A DNA stretch of 64,000 nt, from NCBI RefSeq assembly GCF_029892155.1, contig NZ_JARZAG010000004.1, positions 310,001-374,000 on the forward strand, read 5' to 3'. Position 1 is the first letter of the stretch, and every line of letters starts with the position of its first letter. Of the stretch, positions 24,498 to 32,701 are shown in pieces. The translations under genes were made by a program, and so were the position numbers. The notes beneath the pieces were generated by a model. That model had not been told where the DNA came from, made no database searches, and was given only the letters and a program-made list of their open reading frames with translations. This DNA is from Kitasatospora sp. GAS204B (GTDB taxonomy: Bacteria; Actinomycetota; Actinomycetes; Streptomycetales; Streptomycetaceae).

Positions 24498-25457
24498 TCA
24501 GGCCTCCGGGGCTTCGAACTTGGACAGCCGGGTCATGCCGGCCGCCCGGCCCTTGCCGGAGACGACCAGCGCCATCTTGCGGCTGGCCTCGTCGATCATC
24601 TCGTCGCCGAGCATCGCCGAGCCCTTGAAGCCGCCGGCCTCCGAGGTGCACCAGTCGTAGGCGTCCAGGATCAGCTCGGCGTGGTCGTAGTCCTCCTGCG
24701 AGGGCGAGTAGATCTCGTTCGCGGCGGCGACCTGGTCCGGGTGCAGCACCCACTTGCCGTCGAAGCCCAGCGCGGCGGACCGGCCGGCCACCTCGCGGTA
24801 CCCCTCCTGGTTGCGGATCTGAAGGTAGGGGCCGTCGATCGCCTGCAGATCGTTGGCACGGGCCGCCATCAGGATGCGCATCAGGATGTAGTGGTAGGCG
24901 TCGGCCGGGTAGCCGGGCGGCTGCTCGCCGACCACCAGGGACTTCATGTTGATCGAGGCCATGAAGTCGGCCGGGCCGAAGATGATGGTCTCCAGGCGCG
25001 GCGAGGCGGTGGCGATCGCGTCGACGTTGATCAGGCCCTTGGCGTTCTCGATCTGCGCCTCGATGCCGATCCTGCCGACCTCGAAGCCCATCGTCTTCTC
25101 GATCTGGGTGAGCAGCAGGTCCAGCGCCCGCACCTGCTCGGCGTCCTGCACCTTGGGCAGCATGATGCAGTCCAGGTTCTGGCCCGCGCCCTCGACCACC
25201 GTGATCACGTCACGGTAGGTCCAGTGCGTGGTCCAGTCGTTGACCCGGACCGTCCTGGTCTTGTTGCCCCAGTCGCCGTTGTTCAGGAAGTCGACGATGG
25301 TGTGCCGCGCGCTCTCCTTGACCAGCGGGGCACAGGCGTCCTCCAGGTCGAGGAAGACCTGGTCGGCCGGCAGGCCCTGGGCCTTCTCCAGGAAACGCGG
25401 GTTGCTGCCGGGCACGGCGAGGCAGGAACGGCGCGGGCGCAGGCGATTGGCAGTCAT
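24498..25457 (-). CDS. HpcH/HpaI-type CoA-ester lyase (beta-methylmalyl-CoA / malyl-CoA lyase-like)
   Basis: A 319-residue CitE/Mcl-like TIM barrel. It shows RPRRSCLAVPGSNPRFLEKA (CoA contact), VFLDLEDACAP (acidic metal-site segment), IMLPKVQDAEQV, and the second acidic site IGIEAQIENAKGL, followed by FGPADFMASI. It should cleave beta-methylmalyl-CoA to glyoxylate and propionyl-CoA in the ethylmalonyl-CoA pathway. The start ATG 25457 overlaps the meaA stop (ATGA) and its own stop is 2 bases from the hydratase start. Confidence 0.9.
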   Translation of the reverse strand: MTANRLRPRRSCLAVPGSNPRFLEKAQGLPADQVFLDLEDACAPLVKESARHTIVDFLNNGDWGNKTRTVRVNDWTTHWTYRDVITVVEGAGQNLDCIMLPKVQDAEQVRALDLLLTQIEKTMGFEVGRIGIEAQIENAKGLINVDAIATASPRLETIIFGPADFMASINMKSLVVGEQPPGYPADAYHYILMRILMAARANDLQAIDGPYLQIRNQEGYREVAGRSAALGFDGKWVLHPDQVAAANEIYSPSQEDYDHAELILDAYDWCTSEAGGFKGSAMLGDEMIDEASRKMALVVSGKGRAAGMTRLSKFEAPEA

Positions 25458-27484
25458 GCGAGAGTCTCTTCCTTCGTGGGGACGAGGATCGGGTCCAGCC
25501 GGTTGGCCAGCCGGATCTCGTCCACGATCCGGCCGATGATGGTGGTGATGCCGAAGTCCTTCGGGGTGAACACGGCGGCGACGCCGGCGGCCTTGAGGGC
25601 CTCGCCGTCCGCAGCCGGGATGATGCCACCCACGATCACGGGCACATCCTCCACCCCTGCCCGGTGCAGCCGCCGCAGCACGTCCGGGACGAGCTCGGTG
25701 TGCGCGCCCGAGAGGATCGACAGCCCCACGCAGTGCACGTCCTCGGCGACCGCCGCCGCGACGATCTGCTCCGGCGTCAGACGGATACCCTGGTACACCA
25801 CTTCGAAGCCCGCGTCCCGGGCCCGCACCGCGATCTGCTCGGCGCCGTTGGAGTGCCCGTCCAGACCCGGCTTGCCCACCAGCAGCCGCAGCTTGCCGGC
25901 GCCCAGCTCGGCCGCCGTGGCCGCGACCGCCGCCCGCACCGCGGCCAGCTCGCCGCCCGGCTCGGCCGCCACCGCCACCGGCGCGCCGCCGACCCCGGTG
26001 GGGGCCCGGTACTCGCCGAAGACCTCGCGCAGCGCGAAGGCCCACTCGCCGGTGGTCACCCCGGCCCGCACGCAGGCCAGGGTGGCGGCCATCAGGTTGG
26101 CCTCGGTCGCGGCGACCGCCTTCAGCTCGGTCAGCGCGGCCTGGGCCGCCGCCTCGTCGCGCTGCGCCTTCCAGGCCGCCAGTCCGTCGAGCACGGCCTG
26201 CTCCGCGGCCGGGTCGACCACCATGATCGCGGTGTCCAGGTCGGCGGTGAGCGGGCTCGGCTCGGTGGTGTCGAAGCAGTTCACGCCGATGATCTTGTCT
26301 TCGCCGGCCTCGATCCGGGCCCGCCGCTCGGCGTGCGAGGCGACCAGCGCCGACTTCAGGTAGCCGGACTCGACGGCCGGGATCACCCCGCCCATCCCCA
26401 GCACCTTGGCGATCTCCGCCTCGGCGCCGGCCAGCAGTTCGGCGGTCTTCGCCTCGACCACGTGCGAGCCGGCGAACAGGTCGCCGTACTCCAGCAGGTC
26501 CGACTCGTAGGCGAGCACCTGCTGGATCCGCAGCGACCACTGCTGGTCCCAGGGCCGGGGCAGGCCCAGCGCCTCGTTCCAGGCGGGCAGTTGGACCGCC
26601 CGCGCGCGGGCGTCCTTGGAGAGGGTGACGGCGAGCATCTCCAGCACGATCCGCTGGACGTTGTTCTCCGGCTGCGCCTCGGTCAGGCCGAGCGAGTTGA
26701 CCTGCACGCCGTAGCGGAACCGGCGCTGCTTGGGGTCCTCGATGCCGTAGCGCTCCAGGGTGATCTTCTCCCAGAGCCGCCCGAAGGCGCGCAGCTTGCA
26801 CATCTCCTCGATGAACCGCACACCGGCGTTGACGAAGAAGGAGATCCGCCCGACCACCTCGCCCATCCGCTCGGCCGGCACCTGGCCGGAGTCGCGCACC
26901 GCGTCCAGCACGGCGATCGCGGTGCCCATCGCGAAGGCGATCTCCTGCACCGGCGTGGCCCCGGCCTCCTGCAGGTGGTAGCTGCAGATGTTGATCGGGT
27001 TCCACTTGGGGATGGTGGAGACCGTGTAGGCGATCATGTCGGTGATCAGCCGGACCGAGGGTCCCGGCGGGAAGACGTGCGTCCCGCGCGACAGGTACTC
27101 CTTGACGATGTCGTTCTGGGTGGTGCCGGTGAGCTTGGTGATGTCGGCGCCCTGCTCCTCGGCGACCACCTGGTACATGGCCAGCAGCCACATCGCGGTG
27201 GCGTTGATGGTCATCGAGGTGTTGGTGCGCTCCAGCGGGATGCCGTCGAAGAGGGTCCGCATGTCGCCCAGGTGCCCGACCGGGACGCCGACCCGGCCGA
27301 CCTCGCCGCGGGCCAGGATGTGGTCCGCGTCGTAGCCGGTCTGGGTGGGCAGGTCGAAGGCGACCGAGAGGCCGGTCTGGCCCTTGGCGAGGTTGCGCCG
27401 GTAGAGGGCGTTGGAGTCACTCGCGGTGGAGTGGCCCGCGTACGTCCGCATCAGCCACGGCCGGTCCTTCTGACGCTCTGTCAT
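25454..27484 (-). CDS. meaA: ethylmalonyl-CoA mutase (B12-dependent)
   Basis: A 676-residue single-polypeptide mutase. The N-terminal barrel has the family motifs RPWLMRTYAGHSTASDSNALYRR, KGQTGLSVAFDLPTQTGYD and LSRGTHVFPPGPSVRLITDM. A C-terminal cobalamin-binding domain has GKPGLDGHSNGAEQ, the DxHxxG motif of base-off/His-on B12 binding, near residue 543, then LSILSGAHTELV. The reaction is conversion of ethylmalonyl-CoA to methylsuccinyl-CoA. It follows ccr by 1 base and overlaps the lyase gene. It depends on the adenosylcobalamin whose synthesis genes lie at 9519-16199. Confidence 0.95.
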   Translation of the reverse strand: MTERQKDRPWLMRTYAGHSTASDSNALYRRNLAKGQTGLSVAFDLPTQTGYDADHILARGEVGRVGVPVGHLGDMRTLFDGIPLERTNTSMTINATAMWLLAMYQVVAEEQGADITKLTGTTQNDIVKEYLSRGTHVFPPGPSVRLITDMIAYTVSTIPKWNPINICSYHLQEAGATPVQEIAFAMGTAIAVLDAVRDSGQVPAERMGEVVGRISFFVNAGVRFIEEMCKLRAFGRLWEKITLERYGIEDPKQRRFRYGVQVNSLGLTEAQPENNVQRIVLEMLAVTLSKDARARAVQLPAWNEALGLPRPWDQQWSLRIQQVLAYESDLLEYGDLFAGSHVVEAKTAELLAGAEAEIAKVLGMGGVIPAVESGYLKSALVASHAERRARIEAGEDKIIGVNCFDTTEPSPLTADLDTAIMVVDPAAEQAVLDGLAAWKAQRDEAAAQAALTELKAVAATEANLMAATLACVRAGVTTGEWAFALREVFGEYRAPTGVGGAPVAVAAEPGGELAAVRAAVAATAAELGAGKLRLLVGKPGLDGHSNGAEQIAVRARDAGFEVVYQGIRLTPEQIVAAAVAEDVHCVGLSILSGAHTELVPDVLRRLHRAGVEDVPVIVGGIIPAADGEALKAAGVAAVFTPKDFGITTIIGRIVDEIRLANRLDPILVPTKEETLA

Positions 27485-27485
27485 G

Positions 27486-28823
27486 TCAGATGTCCCTGAA
27501 GCGGTTGATGGCGTCCAGGTGGGTGGCCCGCAGCTCGTGGTCGCGCACGCCCAGGCCCTCCTCGGGGGCCAGGCAGAGCACGCCGACCTTGCCCTGGTGC
27601 TTGTTGTGGTGCACGTCGAGGGCGGCCTGGCCGGTCTGGTCGAGCGAGTAGACCTTGGAGAGGGTGGGGTGGATCTTGCCCTTGGCGATCAGGCGGTTGG
27701 CCTCCCACGCCTCGCGGTAGTTGGCGAAGTGCGAGCCGACGATCCGCTTGAGCGACATCCACAGGTAGCGGTTGTCGTACTGGTGCATGTAGCCGGAGGT
27801 GGAGGCGCAGGTGACGATGGTGCCGCCCTTGCGGGTGACGTAGACGCTGGCGCCGAAGGTCTCGCGGCCCGGGTGCTCGAAGACGATGTCCACGTCCTCG
27901 CCGCCGGTCAGCTCGCGGATCCTGCTGCCCAGGCGCTTCCACTCGCGCGGGTCCTGGTTGTGCTCGTCCTTCCAGAACTTGTAGCCCTCGGCGCTGCGGT
28001 CGATGATCGCCTCGGCGCCCATCTTCCGGCAGATCTCGGCCTTCTGGTCGTTGGAGACCACGCAGATCGGGGTGGCGCCGCCGGCCAGCGCGTACTGGGT
28101 GGCGTACGAGCCGAGGCCCCCGCTGGCGCCCCAGATCAGCACGTTGTCGCCCTGCTTCATGCCGGCACCGTTCTGGCTGACCAGCTGGCGGTAGGCGGTG
28201 GAGTTGACCAGGCCGGGGGAGGCGGCCTCCTCCCAGCTCAGGTGCGCGGGCTTGGGCATCAGCTGGTTGGTCTTCACCAGGGCCAGCTGGGCCAGGCCGC
28301 CGAAGTTGGTCTCGAAGCCCCAGATCCGCTGCTCCGGGTCCATCATCGTGTCGTTGTGCCCGTCGGAGCTCTCCAGCTCCACCGACAGGCAGTGCGCGAC
28401 CACCTCGTCGCCCGGCTTCCAGGCGTTGACGCCGACGCCGGTGCGCAGCACCACGCCCGCGAGGTCGGAGCCGAGCACGTGGTAGGGCAGGTCGTGCCGC
28501 TTGGTCAGCGGCGACAGGCGGCCGTAGCGCTCCAGGAAGCCGAAGGTGGAGACCGGCTCGAAGATCGAGGACCAGACGGTGTTGTAGTTGACGGCGCTGG
28601 CCATCACCGCCACCAGGGCCTCGCCCGGGCCGAGTTCGGGCAGCGCCACGTCGTCGAGGTGGAGCGACTGGCGCGGGTCCTTGTCGCGGCTGTCGAGGCC
28701 GGCGAACATCTGTTCCTCGTCCTTGTGGAGCGTGACCGCCCGGTAGGACTCCGGCAGCTTCAGGGCGGCGAAGTCCGCCGTGGTGCTGTCGGCGCTGAGG
28801 ATCGCGTCGAGGATTTCCTTCAT
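27486..28823 (-). CDS. ccr: crotonyl-CoA carboxylase/reductase
   Basis: A 445-residue zinc-less MDR-family enzyme, the normal Ccr length. It shows MKEILDAILSADSTTADFAAL at the start, ASAVNYNTVWSSIFEPV, HVLGSDLAGVV, and the nucleotide site IWGASGGLGSYATQYALAGGA. The late IFEHPGRETFGASVYV segment is typical of reductive carboxylases. It reduces and carboxylates crotonyl-CoA to ethylmalonyl-CoA with NADPH and CO2, feeding meaA; it also supplies ethylmalonyl-CoA extender units for polyketides. I chose ATG 28823, because the in-frame extension to 29009 is Pro-rich and noncoding in character. Confidence 0.95.
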   Translation of the reverse strand: MKEILDAILSADSTTADFAALKLPESYRAVTLHKDEEQMFAGLDSRDKDPRQSLHLDDVALPELGPGEALVAVMASAVNYNTVWSSIFEPVSTFGFLERYGRLSPLTKRHDLPYHVLGSDLAGVVLRTGVGVNAWKPGDEVVAHCLSVELESSDGHNDTMMDPEQRIWGFETNFGGLAQLALVKTNQLMPKPAHLSWEEAASPGLVNSTAYRQLVSQNGAGMKQGDNVLIWGASGGLGSYATQYALAGGATPICVVSNDQKAEICRKMGAEAIIDRSAEGYKFWKDEHNQDPREWKRLGSRIRELTGGEDVDIVFEHPGRETFGASVYVTRKGGTIVTCASTSGYMHQYDNRYLWMSLKRIVGSHFANYREAWEANRLIAKGKIHPTLSKVYSLDQTGQAALDVHHNKHQGKVGVLCLAPEEGLGVRDHELRATHLDAINRFRDI

Positions 28824-29158
28824 GGCTGCCTCCGAAGGCGTACCTGTGTGAGGGCCGCACAGGGCGTCTGGGGGAGCCGGGAGCGGACACCGGCTTCGCA
28901 GGGTCTTTGGGTGGATTGGCTCGCCCCCTGGGTGTGGGGACGCCGGACTACGACGCGCCGAGGTGGGGAGCCGCGGCGCCGCGACTGGTGGGTAACAAGC
29001 TACTGGCACCCTGTGCCACTCGTAAAGACACTCGGTGCCACGATTTTCCGCCTATTCCCGAGCCCCTGCCAGGCGGTCGGAAAGGGCAGTCGAAAACCGC
29101 CGAAGGCCCACCCCTTGCTGCTCGGGATGGGCCTTCTGACCTGCGATTTCAAGGCGGT
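28824..29158. promoter_or_regulatory. ccr upstream region with TGGCAC/GTGCCA half-sites
   Basis: This 335-base gap separates tetR from ccr. It contains the dyad TGGCACCCTGTGCCA at 29004-29018 and a further GGTGCCA at 29034-29040, in a comparatively AT-rich stretch. The neighbouring TetR protein could bind here; this is inference. A tetR terminator hairpin occupies 29102-29136. No gene is apparent. Confidence 0.45.
29102..29136 (-). terminator. hairpin terminator after tetR
   Basis: GAAGGCCCA (29102-29110) and TGGGCCTTC (29128-29136) form a perfect 9-base stem. On the minus strand a GGTTTTC tract follows shortly. It starts 23 bases after the tetR stop at 29159. Confidence 0.6.
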
Positions 29159-30055
29159 TCAGCGATTGAGCGCGGCCCTGATGCTGTCCAGGACCAGGTC
29201 CAGCGGGGCGTCGGTGCGAGCCACTGTGATGAGCACCTCACCGCCCGGGGTGGCACTCAGTGCGCTCGTTGCGGCCAGTTCCACCGGCGTCCCGATGTCA
29301 TCAGTGGCACCGGGTGTCACGACAGTGCCACGGCGTCTCACCCCGCGCGGCGGGGTGGCCCAGAAGGTGCCCCGGATCACCTCGAAGGAGTGGTCCAGCT
29401 GCGCCTCCACGTCCCCGTGGCCGCCGGCCCGCAGCCAGCGGCGCAGGACGTGGTTGTGCGCCGCGACCACCGCCGCCGCCGAGACCTCGGCGAGCATCGA
29501 GTCGTCGTCCCCGCCGTGCTGCCAGCCCGGCGGGATGGCCGCGCCCGTCGTCCCGGTGTCGACCGCGGCGTCGAACCGGCCCAGCAGGTAGCGGGTGAAG
29601 AGCCGCTCGTAGCGGGCCACCACCGCGATCTCCCGCTCGCGCAGCGCCGGGACCTGACGGATCAGCTGGTAGCGGGCCACCGAGACGCCGGGCGTGGAGG
29701 CGTACATGTGCAGCACCTCCTTGATCCCCCGGCAGACCACGTCCAGCGGGTGCTCCTCCGGCTCGGCGCTGGCCAGCAGGTCGGCCACCCGGACCAGGGT
29801 GTCGTCGTGGTCCGGGAAGATCGCCTCCTCCTTGGAGCGGAAGTAGCGGAAGAAGGTCCGCCGGGCCACGCCGGCGGCGGCGGCGATCTGATCGACCGTC
29901 GTCTCCTCGTACCCCTGGGTGGCGAACAGCTCCATCGCGGCCGCCGCCAGGTCCTGGCGCATCTGCAGGCGTTGGGCCGCGGCCCGGCGGCTGCCGGGTC
30001 CCGGCTCCGCGACGGTACGCACGTCCTGCTCGGCGGATGACTGTTCCCGATCCAT
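29159..30055 (-). CDS. TetR-family transcriptional regulator
   Basis: A 298-residue regulator from ATG 30055. The N-terminal helix-turn-helix is clear: RQDLAAAAMELFATQGYEETTVDQIAAAAGVARRTFFRYFRSKEEAIF. A ligand-binding helical domain follows. It lies between the hydroxyacyl-CoA dehydrogenase gene and ccr, all in one direction, so it likely controls acyl-CoA metabolism here. The frame is open further upstream to an ATG at 30346 that overlaps the dehydrogenase stop (ATGA). That start would add 97 Pro/Gly/Ser-rich residues containing 10-residue repeats. I keep the shorter start because the extension looks disordered and repeat-derived, but the coupled start is plausible. Confidence 0.85.
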   Translation of the reverse strand: MDREQSSAEQDVRTVAEPGPGSRRAAAQRLQMRQDLAAAAMELFATQGYEETTVDQIAAAAGVARRTFFRYFRSKEEAIFPDHDDTLVRVADLLASAEPEEHPLDVVCRGIKEVLHMYASTPGVSVARYQLIRQVPALREREIAVVARYERLFTRYLLGRFDAAVDTGTTGAAIPPGWQHGGDDDSMLAEVSAAAVVAAHNHVLRRWLRAGGHGDVEAQLDHSFEVIRGTFWATPPRGVRRRGTVVTPGATDDIGTPVELAATSALSATPGGEVLITVARTDAPLDLVLDSIRAALNR

Positions 30056-30250
30056 GGCTGGAACGCTACACGCCTGGGTGAGCTGCCCCGGCGCCGTGCG
30101 CGGCAACGGGCGGCGAACCGGGGCTGCCGGCGGGCTGACCGCCGGGCGCGGCCAGCGGGCCGCGACCGCGCCGTCGCCCCAGACCGGGCGCAGCGGACGT
30201 GATTCGCCACGCTGGTCGGCCCGTTGCTGCCCGGCTGGCCTGGGGCTGTT

Positions 30251-30328
30251 GGGCACGGGGCCGCTGGGCGCGGAGCTGCCGGGCACGGGGCCGCTGGGCG
30301 CGGGATTGCCGGGCTGGGGGCCGCCGGA
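30251..30328. repeat. 30-base tandem repeat upstream of tetR
   Basis: Two near-identical 30-base units (30251-30280 and 30281-30310), each starting GGGCACGGGGCCGCTGGGCG, are followed by a degenerate third. If the longer TetR start is used they encode repeats such as APSGPVP. There is no sign of a mobile element. Confidence 0.75.
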
Positions 30329-30342
30329 CGGCTGGCCGGCGG

Positions 30343-32154
30343 TCATCGGCGCGCGTGGTCGCGGAAGCCGCGGCCGGTCTTGCGGCCCAGGCAGCCGGCC
30401 GCCACCAGGTGCTCCAGCAGCGGCGCGGCCGCCAGACCCGGCTCGCGGAACTCCTGGTGCAGCACCCGCTCGATGGTCAGCGAGACGTCCAGGCCCACCA
30501 CGTCGAGCAGTTCGAACGGCCCCATCGGGTAGCCGCAGCCCAGCTTCATCGCGGTGTCGATGTCGTCCACCGTCGCGTAGTGCTCCTCCAGCATCCGCAC
30601 CGCGTCGTTCAGGTAGGGGAAGAGCAGCGCGTTCACGATGAACCCGGCCCGGTCGCCGCACTCCACCGGGTGCTTGCGCACCTTGGCGCAGACCTCCAGG
30701 ACGGTCGCGGTGACCTCGGGGTCGGTCAGCACCGTGGAGACCACCTCGACCAGCTTCATCGCGGGCGCCGGGTTGAAGAAGTGCATCCCGATCACGTCGC
30801 GCGGCCGCCCGGTGGCGCTCGCGCAGCTGATCACCGGCAGCGAGGAGGTGGTGGTGGCCAGCACCGCGCCCGGCTTGCAGACCTTGTCCAGCGCGGCGAA
30901 CAGCTCGCGCTTGACCGCCAGGTCCTCGGCCACCGCCTCCAGCACCAGGTCGGCACCGGCCAGGTCGCTCTGCTGCCCGCTCGGGGTGACCAGGGCGAGC
31001 GCGGCGTCGCGCTGCTCGGCGGAGAGCCGGCCCTTCTCCACCGAGCGGTCCAGCGAGCGGGTGAGCTGGGCCTTGGCCTTCGCCGCCTTCTCCTGGCTGC
31101 GGGCGACCAGGGTCACCGGGTAGCCGGCCTTGGCGAAGACCTCGACGATGCCGGTGGCCATGGTGCCCGAGCCGCAGACGCCGACGCTCGTGATCGGCCG
31201 GCCAGCCACCCGCGCGGCGGCGGCGGCGCCGGCCTCGGCCACCACCTTGGAGGAGCCGGGCGCCTCGTAGGTGTAGAAGCCGCGGCCGGTCTTGCGGCCG
31301 AGCAGCCCGGCGGCGACCAGCTGGCCGAGGATCGGCGCGGGGGCGTGCAGCCGGTCCCTGGACTGCTCGTACATCGCCTCGAGCACGGTGCGCGCGGTGT
31401 CCACACCGATCAGGTCGAGCAGCGCCAGCGGGCCCATCGGCAGGCCGCAGCCCAGCCGCATCGCGGCGTCGATGTCCTCCCGGGTGGCGTACCTGGACTC
31501 GAACATCGCCGCGGCCTGGTTGAGGTAGGCGAAGAGCAGGCCGTTCACCACGAAGCCGGCCCGGTCACCGGCCGCCACCGGCTCCTTGCCCAGCGATCGG
31601 GCGAACTCGGCCGCCTGCAGGGCGACCTGAGGGGTGGTCAGGACGGTGCGGACCACCTCGACCAGCTTCATCGCGTGCACCGGGTTGAAGAAGTGCAGGC
31701 CGAGCACCCGCTCCGGGCGGGCGGTGGCGGCGGCGATCCGGGTCACCGAGAGCGAGGTGGTGCCGGTGGCCAGCACCGTCTCGGGCGGGCAGATCCGGTC
31801 CAGCTCGGCGAAGATCTCCCGCTTGAGTTCGAGCTGCTCGGGGACCTCCTCGATCACCAGGTCGGCCGTGGCGGCGGCGTCCAGCTGCTCGCCGACGGTG
31901 ATCAGCGTGAGCAGCGCGGTGCGCTCCTCGGGGGTGAGCCGCTCGCGCTCGACGGCGTGCGCGGTGGCCTCCTCGATCCGGGCCAGCGCCCGGGCGGCGG
32001 ACGCGCCGTCGGCCTCGATGCCGATCACCCGGCGCCCGCTGCGGGCGATCGCGACGGCGATGCCCGCGCCCATGGTGCCGAGACCCACCACGGCGACGGT
32101 GGGGAAGGGGTGCAGCGGGGCGGCGGCGGTGGTGCTGCTGTCGGGAGCCTGCAT
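30343..32154 (-). CDS. 3-hydroxyacyl-CoA dehydrogenase with two tandem complete units
   Basis: A 603-residue protein made of two full 3-hydroxyacyl-CoA dehydrogenase copies. Copy one (about 15-300) has the NAD site VAVVGLGTMGAGIA and HFFNPVHAMKLVEVV, then GFVVNGLLFAYLN. Copy two (about 320-600) has VGVCGSGTMATGIV, HFFNPAPAMKLVEVV and GFIVNALLFPYLN. Both halves keep the LGRKTGRGF ending. The reaction is NAD-dependent oxidation of 3-hydroxyacyl-CoA (or 3-hydroxybutyryl-CoA) to the 3-keto form. Such supply of C4 acyl-CoA would feed Ccr nearby. It is upstream of, and possibly cotranscribed with, tetR. Confidence 0.93.
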   Translation of the reverse strand: MQAPDSSTTAAAPLHPFPTVAVVGLGTMGAGIAVAIARSGRRVIGIEADGASAARALARIEEATAHAVERERLTPEERTALLTLITVGEQLDAAATADLVIEEVPEQLELKREIFAELDRICPPETVLATGTTSLSVTRIAAATARPERVLGLHFFNPVHAMKLVEVVRTVLTTPQVALQAAEFARSLGKEPVAAGDRAGFVVNGLLFAYLNQAAAMFESRYATREDIDAAMRLGCGLPMGPLALLDLIGVDTARTVLEAMYEQSRDRLHAPAPILGQLVAAGLLGRKTGRGFYTYEAPGSSKVVAEAGAAAAARVAGRPITSVGVCGSGTMATGIVEVFAKAGYPVTLVARSQEKAAKAKAQLTRSLDRSVEKGRLSAEQRDAALALVTPSGQQSDLAGADLVLEAVAEDLAVKRELFAALDKVCKPGAVLATTTSSLPVISCASATGRPRDVIGMHFFNPAPAMKLVEVVSTVLTDPEVTATVLEVCAKVRKHPVECGDRAGFIVNALLFPYLNDAVRMLEEHYATVDDIDTAMKLGCGYPMGPFELLDVVGLDVSLTIERVLHQEFREPGLAAAPLLEHLVAAGCLGRKTGRGFRDHARR

Positions 32155-32701
32155 CGTTGCTGGTCCTTTCGGGTGGCCCGACCGGGCTGCCGAGGCATGG
32201 CCGGGGGAGGGCGGGGCGGCCCGTGAGCGGGGGCCGTCGCGCGGCCTGGGGCGCGGTACGGCGTACGAGGGGCGGGTACGGCGTACGAACGCGGCGCACG
32301 GCTACGCGGGGCGGCGAGCGCTGGGCGTCGGGCTGAGGCGTGAGGTGTGGGGCTGGTGACGGCGACCGGCGGTGGCTGGTGATGGTCGCGGCTCTCGTGG
32401 TCGGGCCGGTCCGCTCCGGGCCGTACCGCGAGATGTCCGCGCCAGGGAGGTGACTCCCCGAACCAGCTGAAATGCCGGGTGAAGTGAAGGAAGTGGCACC
32501 CCGGCCGCACGTGTGACGCGCGGCGCCTCGCCGGTGCGGCTCCCGAAGCCCGGCGGTGGTGCGTGCGGTCACTGTAGCGAAGTTACCGCGAGGTAGGAAG
32601 GGTGCAGGCGAGGGCAGATCGTGGCATTCGGCGGGCCGTCAGCTTCGGGGTGCCGGAATCACTCGTCCGGGTAATACCGGGGCCATCGCCCGCGCGGGAG
32701 C
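32155..32701. promoter_or_regulatory. 547-base divergent intergenic region with 14-base direct repeats
   Basis: No gene is apparent between the divergent dehydrogenase and glutamine synthetase-like genes. It holds two exact copies of GGTACGGCGTACGA (32255-32268 and 32275-32288), spaced 20 bases centre to centre, each with an internal GTAC-GGC-GTAC dyad. A TGGCACC half-site like those upstream of ccr lies at 32494-32500. A stretch of lower GC at 32570-32700 probably holds the promoter for the synthetase gene. Confidence 0.5.

Noticed and set aside
25664..27499. A 611-residue open frame on the plus strand opposite meaA.
   Set aside because: Its composition is that of an antisense shadow, and meaA on the minus strand has clear domain evidence.
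30251..30328. Tandem repeats considered as a CRISPR array.
   Set aside because: The units are contiguous without spacers and encode a Pro/Gly-rich peptide frame.
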